From assembly GCA_036504595.1 (NCBI GenBank), contig DASXUX010000043.1, positions 1-64,000 on the forward strand: DNA of 64,000 nt, in the 5' to 3' direction. The position numbers and the translations under genes were made by a program. Below the pieces are notes generated by a model that did not search any database, was not told the origin of the DNA, and saw nothing but the letters and a program-made list of their open reading frames with translations. How positions within the stretch are numbered: position 1 is the first letter of the stretch; each line of letters opens with the position of its first letter. This DNA comes from DASXUX01 sp036504595 (GTDB taxonomy: Bacteria; Planctomycetota; SZUA-567; H5-PLA8). Shown here in pieces: positions 33,957-42,822 of the stretch.

Positions 33957-34688
33957 TTACCGGCGGTCGCTGTCGATCTTGATGGCGCGGTTGTGATCGT
34001 CCTTCGTCCATTGGATGCGGACGAAGTCGCCGACTTTGAGCTTAGAGAAGGTCTTCAGGATTTCCTTGTCCGGTCCGCCGCCGTCCTTGGGCAAGCCACC
34101 GTGCCACGCCGGCATGAAGCGAACAGCGTCGGTTCCCTTTGAGGGCGTGACTTCGATCCAGCGCACGATTTTTTCATCGCGCTCTTTTGGGTTGTCCAGG
34201 GCGCTGACGGTGCCGACCAGAGTGCCGGCGTTGCCTTCCAGGAGTTCGGCGCCTTTGTCGCCGTGGTGGCGGGCGTCTTTGCGATCGGCAACATCGCGCG
34301 GCGGGGGCGGCGGACCATCGCCGTGGTGCTTTTCGGCGCTCGCGACTTCGGTCTCGGCCTTCTTTTCCGGCGGAGCGGTCACTTCGACGGAGACGATGCG
34401 GGGATGTTCGTCAGTCTTGAAGACCAGTTTCACTTTGCTGCCGACGGCGATGGACTTGAGCTGCGCAACGATGTCCTTGTCGAACCCGCCGCCATCCTTG
34501 GGCGCGCCGCCTTTCCAGTAGGGCATGTACAACGTCGGCTCATCCTGGCCCTCGGCCTTGACGCCGAGCCAGCTTTCGCCCTTTGAGGCGACGACGCCGG
34601 CGACGGTTCCGCCTGCATCTTCGGCCAGCAGCGGGGCGCACCAGAACATCAACAGCGCGGCAGCGATGACAAGAGAATGGGTCTTCAT
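33957..34688 (-). CDS. Secreted protein with a duplicated PKDGGG domain
   Basis: The 243-residue protein has a signal peptide and two copies of a domain of about 75 residues. The diagnostic segments are MPYWKGGAPKDGGGFDK in the first and MPAWHGGLPKDGGGPDK in the second, each followed by a VGSKVKLVF or VGDFVRIQW strand with an acidic, His-containing end (DEHPRIVSVEV; DDHNRAIKID). A Pro/His-rich linker separates them. GGAGGG lies 6 nt upstream of the ATG at 34688. I recognise no family; the domain may be a small beta-barrel fold of unknown ligand. Confidence 0.75.
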   Translation of the reverse strand: MKTHSLVIAAALLMFWCAPLLAEDAGGTVAGVVASKGESWLGVKAEGQDEPTLYMPYWKGGAPKDGGGFDKDIVAQLKSIAVGSKVKLVFKTDEHPRIVSVEVTAPPEKKAETEVASAEKHHGDGPPPPPRDVADRKDARHHGDKGAELLEGNAGTLVGTVSALDNPKERDEKIVRWIEVTPSKGTDAVRFMPAWHGGLPKDGGGPDKEILKTFSKLKVGDFVRIQWTKDDHNRAIKIDSDRR

Positions 34689-35003
34689 CGAAATCCCTCC
34701 AAGCACAACAAAACACGAAGCGCGCCGAGTCTGCTACCGGTGAGCTTCAGCGTGAAACAGATTCTCTATGGTATAGTCGTTAGATTGCCAAAGAAAGGTG
34801 CAGAAAGAATTCAAAAATCCGAAAGCCGAGCTCGATACCAAAGAAAACGCGAACATGCGGCGGCAAGAATGCCGCCTGCTGTCGCGCGCACTGCTGGACG
34901 CAGCCTGTCTGTCTCCACTTCCACCGCAGCCGGAGTTCCTGCGCTCAAGCCGCCCGACTTTTCTTCTTGTAACCTATTGAGATTAGCGATACTAACAGAA
35001 GCC

Positions 35004-36125
35004 ATGGCCACGCCTCCGACACCGAACGATAATCCAAAGCCTGCCGGCGACGCAAAGGCTCCAACTCCAGGCGTTCGCCCGCAGACGACACCGCCATCAC
35101 CAGCCAAACTTGGCACGGGCCCGGCAAATCCCACAGGGCTTCCCAGGCCGGCTTCGGGATCTCGGCCCCCTGTCAATCCGCCGGTCATAAAGACGCAGCC
35201 GGGTGCGTCGCTGCCCAAGCCAGCTTCCGGACCACGGCCAGCCGTTCAGCCACCCGCAAAATCTGCGACCGGCCCACGCCCCGCCGTGCAGCAGCCGGCG
35301 TCGAAAGCTGCATCCGGCCCCCGGCCCGCTGTGACGCCGCCAGGAAACGCGCCCAGCACCAGTTCAAGCCGGCGCCTTGCCGCTAAGCCCGATCGGGAGA
35401 CCAAAGTCGCCAGTGATCGGGCCGCGCTTGGAATGTCCACGGTAAAACCGTCCGAGATGGTCGCTGGCCTCGACCAAGTGGTCAAACGCGCCGAAAAGGT
35501 CGAGGCTCGCGAGGAAGCCAAGCGCCGCAGCGGCGGAAAGCTGAACGCGAACCTGGCTCTGCTCACCGACGATACCGGCCGCCGCTGGACGCGCATGGTG
35601 CGGCTGGGCATTACGGCGGTTGTGCTTGCCGTCATGGGCTTCATCGGCCTGATCGTCTGGCTGGAGGCCCGGAAGCCGGTGAACCCGCGCGCGCAGCGGG
35701 CGCAGACGGAGCGCACGCTGGCCAAGCTTCTGGCGGTCGCGGCCACTTTGCCCGGCTTTAAGGATGGCGAGGAGATTACGCCGCAGAAAGCCAAGGACGC
35801 CTTCACGACCGTGATCGACGCGCAGATCAAGAGTCTCGACGATCAAATCGCCGCGGGCGTACAGACCGCCGACAACAGGTGGGCCAATCGGAACAAGATT
35901 CTCAAGCAGGATCAGGACGAGTGGAAAGAATTGCGAAAGCTTGAGGACGCCTGGCACAAACCGCTCGTCTTCACGATCGACACCGACATCGTGAAAATCG
36001 CTTGCTCGACGAACCCCGGCGCCGGTCTGGCGCCGCTGGACCCGATTACCTTCAGTCTGCGCGCCGGCAAGCAAGCACCCCCGCCGGACGCGCCACCGCC
36101 TCCGCCGGGAAAAGCGGGAGAGTAG
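35004..36125 (+). CDS. Pro-rich single-pass membrane protein
   Basis: The 373-residue protein has a disordered N-terminal region with tandem ASGPRPAVxPP repeats (about residues 55-125), a basic and charged region, one membrane helix (LGITAVVLAVMGFIGLIVWL at about 202-221) and a helical C-terminal domain ending in a Pro-rich tail. The frame is open far upstream, but that part crosses the gap and lacks protein-like composition, so I start at the ATG at 35004; its ribosome site is weak. It stops 9 bp before the next gene, so the two are probably co-transcribed. Function unknown. Confidence 0.65.
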   Translation: MATPPTPNDNPKPAGDAKAPTPGVRPQTTPPSPAKLGTGPANPTGLPRPASGSRPPVNPPVIKTQPGASLPKPASGPRPAVQPPAKSATGPRPAVQQPASKAASGPRPAVTPPGNAPSTSSSRRLAAKPDRETKVASDRAALGMSTVKPSEMVAGLDQVVKRAEKVEAREEAKRRSGGKLNANLALLTDDTGRRWTRMVRLGITAVVLAVMGFIGLIVWLEARKPVNPRAQRAQTERTLAKLLAVAATLPGFKDGEEITPQKAKDAFTTVIDAQIKSLDDQIAAGVQTADNRWANRNKILKQDQDEWKELRKLEDAWHKPLVFTIDTDIVKIACSTNPGAGLAPLDPITFSLRAGKQAPPPDAPPPPPGKAGE

Positions 36126-36134
36126 TCGCCTCAC

Positions 36135-38657
36135 GTGAGGCCCCCCAACAGCCTCCCCACTCGCCACCTGGCCGCAGCGGCTTTCGCGTTAGCCGCTCTT
36201 CTAGCCAGCGCGGCCGAACCGCCTGCACCCAAGAAGCCAGAGATTCGCGTTGCCGATGATGCCGGCCGCGTGCTCCTCAGCCGCGGTGAGCAGCCCATTG
36301 CCATCGCGCAACTTCGCCCCGTCGCAAAGGAGCCGCTCGCGCCCTTATCGCTGGACGAGGCCCGCAAGCTGTGCGCGGCCCGTAGTCAGATCGCGCCGAT
36401 GGCAAGCGGCGACGAGGCGTTGCGCGAACTGGAGTACCCGCTGCAGGGTGGGGAAGGGAAGGTGAAAGTTCTCCTCCGTGTTCGGGCTGGCAGTTCTGGC
36501 GCAAGAATGCTCGTGAGTAGCAGCTTGGTGGGGGTAGCGCCGGCCTCCGTGCTGGCCGGCAGGGACGCCGGCGCTACTCTCGAAATGGCCGTGCAGGTCT
36601 TCCCGGACGCGGAAGCCAAGCCGCCCGACGTTCTCTACGTAGACGGCGTGCGCGAGCCCCCGCATTTCGAAAAACCGATGCAACGCCGCGCCCGCTCCTG
36701 GTCGCTGGAGAGTAGCGCCGGCCTCCGTGCCGGCGGCTTCCGCGCCGCTCTGGCGCGCTCCGCTTCGGCCGACTGGCTGGTGCAGAGCTCCGCTGGCGGA
36801 GTGCTATTGACGTCGAAGCTCGCTGCGGATCCGCACGACGCGCGTCAGCCCGGCTCCTTTGTGCTGTATCTCGGCGCGGCGGGCGACGAAAGCCTGCCGG
36901 AAGTCTCGCCCGTGAAGCTCGATAAGCTCGAAACGCCCGCGCGCGATTTCGTGGAAGGCAGCGTGCGCGTCTACGCCTCGGGCGCCAACCCGTTCATGCT
37001 TTCGGAAACGGCCGTCGTGGCGGAGATCGCATGCCCGCCCAAAGCCACCGGCGAAGTTCCGATCAAGCGCCTGCCCTGCTTCTTCTGGGAAGCTCCGGTG
37101 GTGCCGGCCTCCGTGCCGGCGGGCGGAGTGCAGGCTATGGCCGGCACGGAGGCCGGCACCACCACTCCGGCCGAAGGCGAGTTTCGCTTCCGCTTCGCTC
37201 CACCGGCGGAAGGCGTCTACGGCGTGCGCATCGCCGTCGTGGCTGCGACAGGGCAGGTGCGCGGCGATGCGATTTCGTTTGCCGCCGGCCCGCCTGTCAG
37301 CCGCGGATTTGTGAAAGCCCGCCCGGGCGAACGCTATCTTCGCACCGACGACGGAACTCCGTTTGTTCCCGCCGGCGTCGAGATCCCCCTCGGCGAAAAG
37401 CGGCTCGACCCCGAAGCGCTGCGAACTGCCTTCGTTGCGCTTGCACGAGAACGGCTCAACGCCGTGCGCCTGAGTTTCTCCTTCGCAACGTTTCCTCTGG
37501 AAAGTTCAGTCGGACGGTTTGACCCGGATGTCGCCGAAGCCCTCGACCAAGTTCTGCTCTCCGCGCAAGCCCGCGATCTGCACCTGCTGTTGGCGCTCGA
37601 AGACAGCGCCGACATCAGCACGCGTTCGGCGCAGCATCCGTATTTCCGAGAGCGCAACGGGCCGCTTTCGGCCACGCCGGAGTTCTTTCGTGACGTGGCG
37701 GCGAAACGTTATTTCTACAACCGCCTGACGTACATCGCCGCGCGCTACAGCGCGTTTCGCTCGGTGCTGGGCTGGGAGTTGATGTCCGGCCTGGATCGGA
37801 GCTGGCCGATTTTGCAGAAGACGCCTGACGATCCCAAGCTTGCGCCCGAAGAAGCCGACCTGTGCCGGCGCGCCCGCCGCGATGTCCAGTCTTGGGCCGC
37901 CGAAATGGCGCTGCACCTGAAAGGCATGGATCAGCATGAACATCCCGTCTCGGTAAGCGTCTGCCTGAACCCGGCCAAGCCGTGGACGGATTTGGAGAAA
38001 CTCGAAGACTTGAGCTGGGTGTTGTACGCGCCGGAGATCGGCGCGAGTGTTAACAACGAATCCGAACTCGTCCACGGCTGGGCTGCGGCCGCGCGGCAGA
38101 CGGGTCGAGCCGCAAAGCCGCTGCTGCTGACGTTCTCGACGCAGAAACCCGGTCAGGTGTCGAGCCATAACTTCTGCTTCTCTGCGCTGGCCAGCGGCTG
38201 CGCCGGCGCAATTTCTCTGCTGGAGGGTAAAGGCCCGTTGCTTCCTGACGCTCCCGCCGCGGCGGTCTTTGCATCGGCGCTGGAAGAAATCCTGCGCGCT
38301 CAGGGCAAGGAGCCGCTGCGTACCATCGACGACAAAGCTGACGCGGGCGGAAAACCCATCCGCGTTCTGGGCCAGGCCGGCCGGTGCGGGATGATCATCT
38401 GGGTTAAGGATGCGACCGGGACGCCCAATGTGCCGCTCATCAAGAACTGCGAACTGAAACTCCCCGGACTGGTTGCTGGAAAGTACACGCTGGCGTGGCT
38501 TGATACCTCCAGTGGTCAGCTCCGCGACGTTCAAACCTGGACCGCGCCGCTCCCCAAATCCGGCCTTCTCGTCGAACCCATCACGCTGAAAGTCCCCGAG
38601 TTCCGCGGCGACATCGGCCTGATCCTGGTTCCAGCGGACAGTCAGCAGCGCAAGTGA
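36135..38657 (+). CDS. Large secreted protein with a TIM-barrel-like hydrolase region
   Basis: The 840-residue protein has a signal peptide (to about residue 27), beta-rich N-terminal parts (about 40-395) and a barrel-like region from about 400 to 720. The latter begins RYLRTDDGTPFVPAGVEIPL, as in DUF5060/DUF4038-type and GH5-like proteins, and contains LLALEDSAD, VLGWELMSG and ISLLEGKG. The usual NEP acid/base is not obvious (GWELMSG is at its place), so activity is uncertain. Three in-frame GCCGGC-type palindromes encode VAPASVLAGRDAGAT, SSAGLRAGG and VPASVPAGG...AGTEAGTT in the N-terminal half. It follows the Pro-rich membrane protein by 9 bp. Confidence 0.65.
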   Translation: MRPPNSLPTRHLAAAAFALAALLASAAEPPAPKKPEIRVADDAGRVLLSRGEQPIAIAQLRPVAKEPLAPLSLDEARKLCAARSQIAPMASGDEALRELEYPLQGGEGKVKVLLRVRAGSSGARMLVSSSLVGVAPASVLAGRDAGATLEMAVQVFPDAEAKPPDVLYVDGVREPPHFEKPMQRRARSWSLESSAGLRAGGFRAALARSASADWLVQSSAGGVLLTSKLAADPHDARQPGSFVLYLGAAGDESLPEVSPVKLDKLETPARDFVEGSVRVYASGANPFMLSETAVVAEIACPPKATGEVPIKRLPCFFWEAPVVPASVPAGGVQAMAGTEAGTTTPAEGEFRFRFAPPAEGVYGVRIAVVAATGQVRGDAISFAAGPPVSRGFVKARPGERYLRTDDGTPFVPAGVEIPLGEKRLDPEALRTAFVALARERLNAVRLSFSFATFPLESSVGRFDPDVAEALDQVLLSAQARDLHLLLALEDSADISTRSAQHPYFRERNGPLSATPEFFRDVAAKRYFYNRLTYIAARYSAFRSVLGWELMSGLDRSWPILQKTPDDPKLAPEEADLCRRARRDVQSWAAEMALHLKGMDQHEHPVSVSVCLNPAKPWTDLEKLEDLSWVLYAPEIGASVNNESELVHGWAAAARQTGRAAKPLLLTFSTQKPGQVSSHNFCFSALASGCAGAISLLEGKGPLLPDAPAAAVFASALEEILRAQGKEPLRTIDDKADAGGKPIRVLGQAGRCGMIIWVKDATGTPNVPLIKNCELKLPGLVAGKYTLAWLDTSSGQLRDVQTWTAPLPKSGLLVEPITLKVPEFRGDIGLILVPADSQQRK
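36530..36580. repeat. In-gene GTAGCGCCGGC palindrome
   Basis: GTAGCGCCGGC...GCCGGCGCTAC with CCTCCGTG in the arm. It is in frame and encodes VAPASVLAGRDAGAT in the large secreted hydrolase-like protein. A half copy (TAGCGCCGGCCTCCGTGCCGGC) lies at 36713-36734 in the same gene. Confidence 0.75.
37097..37165. repeat. In-gene perfect palindrome, 21-bp arms
   Basis: GGTGCCGGCCTCCGTGCCGGC and its exact complement flank a loop of about 19 nt. It is in frame and encodes VPASVPAGG...AGTEAGTT. The GGTG head and hairpin form recall REP elements. Confidence 0.8.
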
Positions 38658-38799
38658 AACGCAAGTCGCGTGCTTTGCCGCCGCTCCCTGACTGTTGCGG
38701 TTCTGATGTCAATCCGCAATCAGTACAGTCCTCAACCTGAAATGCCGATTCCATTTAGGGAGTTCTTGTCGGCGGTCGAGGGTGGGGGAGCCGTCTATC

Positions 38800-40956
38800 A
38801 TGCCACGCGTCGTGTGTCCGCTGTGCCACAGCGGCTTTGAAGCCAATATCTCGCGGGACAATTGCGCCATCAATTGCGTCACCTGCGGGGTCGCCTTCAA
38901 CGCCATGTCGTTCCTGACGAAAGACGAATTCAGCAAAACCAAAACGCCTGCCGTCACGTTGAACTCCGGCTCCGCGACCTCGCATTCGACTCGCACCGGC
39001 GCGTTGCCCTTCGACAAGTCCACCGGCATTCGCGTCGCTCCAGCATTGATTGCCGCTGGCGCCAACGGGACGTCGCAAAAGAGCCCGAACGTAAAGTCGC
39101 TCCAGGATGAGCTGCAGCAAATCCGCGCCAATCTTCAGACGGCAGAAGGAGAGAAACAGGCGGCTGGGGAGAAACGTCAGGATCCGCCCGCCAATCCGCA
39201 GTTGAACGAGGGTTCAGGGTTCAGGGTTCAGGGTTCGGGAGCGGATGTTGCTGCGCTTGCGCCCAAGAGCCAAGAGCCAAGAGCCAAGAGCGAGATTCCG
39301 CGCGCCTTCACGCCGGCGGCGCCATCCATCGCGATCACGCCTCCCGCTCCGGCGCCAAAGCCCAAACCCAAAACCTCCGCGCGCCGTCCGCTGCTCGAAG
39401 GCACCTTCGGCCCCTATGACATCGAAGGCGAGATCGCGCGCGGCGGTGTCGGCGCGGTATTCCGCGCGCGCGAAAGGGACGGCGGACGCGAAGTCGCGCT
39501 GAAAGTTTTGCTCGAAGGCAGCGAATCCGGCGATGCCGATCGCGAACGTTTTCAGCACGAATGCGAAACGGCCAAGGCGCTGTCGCTGCCCGGAATGGTG
39601 CAGGTCTACGCGGTGGGCGAGCACGATGGCCGCCCGTTCATGGCGATGGAACTGGTCAAAGGCCGCTCGCTGGACAAAGTCATTTCCGAAAAAAGCCTCA
39701 GCGTCCACGATTGCCTAGTGCTCATGAAGTCGGTTGCCGAAACCATCGGCGCGCTGCACGAAGCCGGCTACGTTCACCGCGACCTGAAGCCCGGCAACAT
39801 CCTGATCGATGCATTTGGTTCGCCGAAGGTCGCCGATTTCGGGCTTGTCAAATCACTCGATGAAATCACGCGCCTGACAGCTTCCGGGCTGGTCTGCGGC
39901 ACGCCCGCGTACATGGCTCCCGAGCAGGCGCGCGGCGACGGCAAGGCCGTCGATCCGCGTTCCGACGTCTGGGCGCTTGGGGCGGTCTTGTACGAGATGC
40001 TCAGCGGCAAGCCGCCGTTTCAGGCCGAGAACGCGTTGCGCCTGATGTTGCGAATCACCAAGGACCAGCCGCAAAACCTGCGGCGCATCAACATGAAGGT
40101 TCCGCAGGAAGTCCAGGAAATCGTCATGAAGTGCCTGGAGAAAAACCCGGAGCGCCGCTACCCCAGCGCGCGCGCGATGGCCGTCGATATCGGCCATTTC
40201 CTCAATGCAGAGCCGCTCGAATCCCGCACGCAGGCCGGCATGCGCGTGCAGCGCTTCATTGAAGGCGCCGCGCAGAATCAGCGCCTGCTGTTCAAGGTGG
40301 CCGCCGGAATCGCAGCGTTGGCGGCGCTGGTTGTTCTGGGGCGGATGGCTCTTGCGCCCAAAGAAGCCGGTCCGCTAATCGAGCTGGCCTTGAATGCAAC
40401 CGCTGACCGGTCACTGGAGCCGGAGCAGAGATTCGAGAAAGCGGAAAAGCTTCTTCGCGAGGCCGTCAGTATCGATCCGAAGAACGGACTGGCCTATCTG
40501 AACCTCGGGCTGGTGGTTGGCAGGCGAGCGATCGACATTCAGAACAAGAAGGTGCTGGACACGCACAGAATGGATGAAGCGCGCAAGACGATCGCCAAAG
40601 CCGCCGAACTCAGCCCGCAGCTTCGCGCCGAAAGCTATCGAAAGAGCGCGCTGCTGAAAATGTGGCTGAATGACCATGTGGATGAAGCGCGGCTGCTGGA
40701 ACAGGCCGTCGAACTTGCGCCCACGAATCTAAGCTATCGCGAAGCGCTGGGCATGGCCTACTGGCACATCGGCGCCGACCCTCGCGCGGCCGCCGGCGGC
40801 CAGCACCTGAAGTCCGCGCTCCGGGAGTTCCAGACGATCATCGGCAGCGATCCAAGCTACCCGCGCGTGAGCCAGTACATCAACACGCTGAAGCAGCAGT
40901 TCCTGCTGCAACCCGCGGCCACCCCGGCGGCGATCACCACGGCCGCGCGGCGCTGA
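38800..40956 (+). CDS. Hanks-type Ser/Thr protein kinase with zinc ribbon and TPR-like tail
   Basis: The 718-residue protein begins with a zinc-ribbon pair (CPLCHSGF and CVTCG). After a linker comes a kinase domain at about 203-468: glycine loop GEIARGGVGAVF, Lys235 in VALKVL, HRDLKPGN with Asp328, DFG at 346, and GTPAYMAPEQ. All catalytic residues are present, so it should be active. A membrane helix (about 496-518) follows, then TPR-like helices (LNLGLVVGRRA, RMDEARKTIAKAAELSP and similar) that could bind proteins outside. A repeat-encoded segment GSGFRVQGSG...APKSQEPRAKSE lies at about 137-164, in the linker before the kinase domain. I start at the ATG at 38800, with GGGGGAG upstream. Confidence 0.9.
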   Translation: MPRVVCPLCHSGFEANISRDNCAINCVTCGVAFNAMSFLTKDEFSKTKTPAVTLNSGSATSHSTRTGALPFDKSTGIRVAPALIAAGANGTSQKSPNVKSLQDELQQIRANLQTAEGEKQAAGEKRQDPPANPQLNEGSGFRVQGSGADVAALAPKSQEPRAKSEIPRAFTPAAPSIAITPPAPAPKPKPKTSARRPLLEGTFGPYDIEGEIARGGVGAVFRARERDGGREVALKVLLEGSESGDADRERFQHECETAKALSLPGMVQVYAVGEHDGRPFMAMELVKGRSLDKVISEKSLSVHDCLVLMKSVAETIGALHEAGYVHRDLKPGNILIDAFGSPKVADFGLVKSLDEITRLTASGLVCGTPAYMAPEQARGDGKAVDPRSDVWALGAVLYEMLSGKPPFQAENALRLMLRITKDQPQNLRRINMKVPQEVQEIVMKCLEKNPERRYPSARAMAVDIGHFLNAEPLESRTQAGMRVQRFIEGAAQNQRLLFKVAAGIAALAALVVLGRMALAPKEAGPLIELALNATADRSLEPEQRFEKAEKLLREAVSIDPKNGLAYLNLGLVVGRRAIDIQNKKVLDTHRMDEARKTIAKAAELSPQLRAESYRKSALLKMWLNDHVDEARLLEQAVELAPTNLSYREALGMAYWHIGADPRAAAGGQHLKSALREFQTIIGSDPSYPRVSQYINTLKQQFLLQPAATPAAITTAARR
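39208..39296. repeat. In-gene composite repeat (GGGTTCA plus GAGCCAA units)
   Basis: GGGTTCAGGGTTCAGGGTTCAGG, a short unique spacer and CCAAGAGCCAAGAGCCAAGAGC lie in frame in the kinase gene. The same order (GGGTTCA units, spacer with an ALAPK-like peptide, GAGCCAA units) occurs in ctaA (58396-58536) and actF (50522-50623). Confidence 0.85.
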
Positions 40957-40978
40957 CTCGCGGCGCGTTCTCCAGATC

Positions 40979-41869
40979 TCAAGGCGGCGTCGTCATATCG
41001 AACGAACTTGTGAATGTCGCGACCTCTTCCGAGTTCTGGGATATGACAAACGCGATAAAGTCGTTCACTTGGTGCATGAGCTGCGGCGATAATGCTCGCG
41101 AAGACGAAGTGCTTCCGATGGTCATCAGGAAGGGGACCAGGAGCGATTGCGGCCCGGGATCGAAGGGATTGTAGCCGTATTCGATCAGTGTTGTGATGAG
41201 CGTCGCGCGTTTGAACGTCAGCGAAAACGAGACGTCTCCGCCATTGAAGTTCTTCGCAATCTTGAATTTTATCGTTGCGGACATTCCCGGGCCGGTCGCG
41301 TTCTGTTGGCGCAGAACGGCATTTGCCGTTCCGGACGCGCCTTTCAACGGGACCGTCGCCGACAAGCTGCCGAACTGCACCGAGATCGGCCGGCCGATCG
41401 GATTTCCGCTCGCGGGCAGATCGAGGATCTTTCCAGCAAAGGTCATCGTATCTTTGCCCGTCTGCTTCAGGCCGATCTTGCCGGTAAGCTTCGTGGCCAT
41501 CATCTCCAACGCAGTCGGTTGGCTGTTTACGATGAGCCCGACAAAGTTCGAGTCTTGATTGCCATTCCCGTCCTGCACACGGATCAGCGCTTCGTAGACT
41601 CCTGTCGCTTCGTACACATGCGTGACCGTGGCGCCCAAGGCGTCCGGCGTGCCATCGCCGAAGGTCCACGTATAGGTAAGCGTGTCGCCATCCGGATCGC
41701 TGGCCGCAACAGTTAACGTGACCGGCTGCCCGGCCTGGGCCGGGTTGGGCGTGGCGTGGGGCGCCAAAGTGATTGATGGCGCCTGATTGGCAAAGAGTGT
41801 CGTGGACTCGATCAACCAGAATGCGGCGATGAGAGCGAGATTGCGGAAAGCCAAGGCAGATTCCTCCAT
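40979..41869 (-). CDS. Secreted PKD-domain protein, paralogue 1
   Basis: The 296-residue protein has a signal peptide and one PKD domain (residues about 40-115; DPDGDTLTYTWTFGDGTPD ... VTHVYEATGVYEALIRVQD), followed by a conserved C-terminal region shared with the next two genes (GPGMSATIKFKIAKNFNGGD, ATLITTLIEYGYNPFDPG). The GGAGG that should serve translation overlaps the ATG at 41869, so a TTG five codons later (41854), with GGAGG 8 nt upstream, may be the true start; the two paralogues also use non-ATG starts after GGAGG. PKD domains are common in surface and matrix proteins. Function otherwise unknown. Confidence 0.8.
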   Translation of the reverse strand: MEESALAFRNLALIAAFWLIESTTLFANQAPSITLAPHATPNPAQAGQPVTLTVAASDPDGDTLTYTWTFGDGTPDALGATVTHVYEATGVYEALIRVQDGNGNQDSNFVGLIVNSQPTALEMMATKLTGKIGLKQTGKDTMTFAGKILDLPASGNPIGRPISVQFGSLSATVPLKGASGTANAVLRQQNATGPGMSATIKFKIAKNFNGGDVSFSLTFKRATLITTLIEYGYNPFDPGPQSLLVPFLMTIGSTSSSRALSPQLMHQVNDFIAFVISQNSEEVATFTSSFDMTTPP

Positions 41870-41912
41870 ATGCGCGGAGACCGTAATCAGTCAGCCGCAT
41901 CCCACCCTCCGC

Positions 41913-42797
41913 CTATTTCCACGCGGTCGTGTCGGTGAAGTTGACCGTCTTCTGCTTTCCCTTCGCTCCGCTAATGATCGGTTGGGCTTGCTTATAGGCA
42001 GAAGCAGACTTCGGCGCGACTCCAGCCGGCGTTTTCAACGTCGGCGCGTCACTAATAGCAATGATGAAGGGCAGTACGATCTGCTGGGCGGCGTCGAAGA
42101 AGGGATCATAGCCATATTCAATGAACGGGGTAATGAAGGTGGCGTTTTTGTACGTGATCTGAAAAGGTAGATCGCCGCCGGCAAAGTTCCTTGGAACTGT
42201 AAACTTCAGGCTTACTGAGGCTATGGGTGAAGGGGCGGCCCGTCCTTTCGTCTGCGTGGGAGCAAGGGGCTTGCCGGTTCCTGAAGTGCCCTTCAAGTTG
42301 ATCGTGGCCGAGAGGCCTGCCAAATTCACAGTGACTGCTCGCCCGGCTGGATTCGCTCCGGCGGGAACGCCAAGAATCTTCCCCTTTATCGTCAGACTGT
42401 CCTTCCCAGTCTGTGTCGGCGTTAGCTTGCCCGCAAACTTGGAAAAGTCGATGTCCAGCGCCGCTGCTTCCGCGATTACCGCGACTCCGACGAAGTCGTT
42501 GGCCTGATTGCCATGCCCGTCCTGCACCAGAATGAGCGCCTCGTAGATTCCCGGCGCGGCATACACATGTGTCACCGTCGCGCCCAAGGCGTCCGGCGTC
42601 CCATCGCCAAAGGTCCACGTATAGGTCAGCGTATCGCCATCGGGATCTTCAGCGGTAACGCTCAAGGTGACTGACTGCCCGGCCTGGACTGGATTGGGGG
42701 TCGCGCTAGCCGGCAAGGTGAGCGAGGGCGCCTGGTTGGCAAAGACACCGCTCGCTAGAGCGGCGAAGCACACAAAGAAAGCGTAGTGACGGTGCAC
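41913..42797 (-). CDS. Secreted PKD-domain protein, paralogue 2
   Basis: The protein of about 294 residues has a signal peptide (HYAFFVCFAALASGVFA), a PKD domain nearly identical to those of its neighbours and the shared C-terminal region (NFAGGDLPFQITYKNATFIT). I start at a GTG at 42797, which has GGAGG 7 nt upstream; the open frame reaches 42902, but that would overlap the upstream paralogue and place extra charged residues before the signal. Its C-terminus differs from the others (PIISGAKGKQKTVN). The middle member of a tandem triplication. Confidence 0.8.
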   Translation of the reverse strand: MHRHYAFFVCFAALASGVFANQAPSLTLPASATPNPVQAGQSVTLSVTAEDPDGDTLTYTWTFGDGTPDALGATVTHVYAAPGIYEALILVQDGHGNQANDFVGVAVIAEAAALDIDFSKFAGKLTPTQTGKDSLTIKGKILGVPAGANPAGRAVTVNLAGLSATINLKGTSGTGKPLAPTQTKGRAAPSPIASVSLKFTVPRNFAGGDLPFQITYKNATFITPFIEYGYDPFFDAAQQIVLPFIIAISDAPTLKTPAGVAPKSASAYKQAQPIISGAKGKQKTVNFTDTTAWK

Positions 42798-42822
42798 AGT
42801 GTTGCCTCCGGATTCCTCAGGG

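Noticed and set aside
34677..35003. N-terminal extension of the Pro-rich membrane protein
   Set aside because: The frame is open, but the product is basic and irregular, overlaps the divergent gene start and lacks a ribosome site; the ATG at 35004 is preferred.
39208..39240. GGGTTCA tandem repeats as telomere-like sequence
   Set aside because: The arrays are only 3-5 units, occur inside genes in frame, and are scattered; nothing suggests a linear chromosome end.
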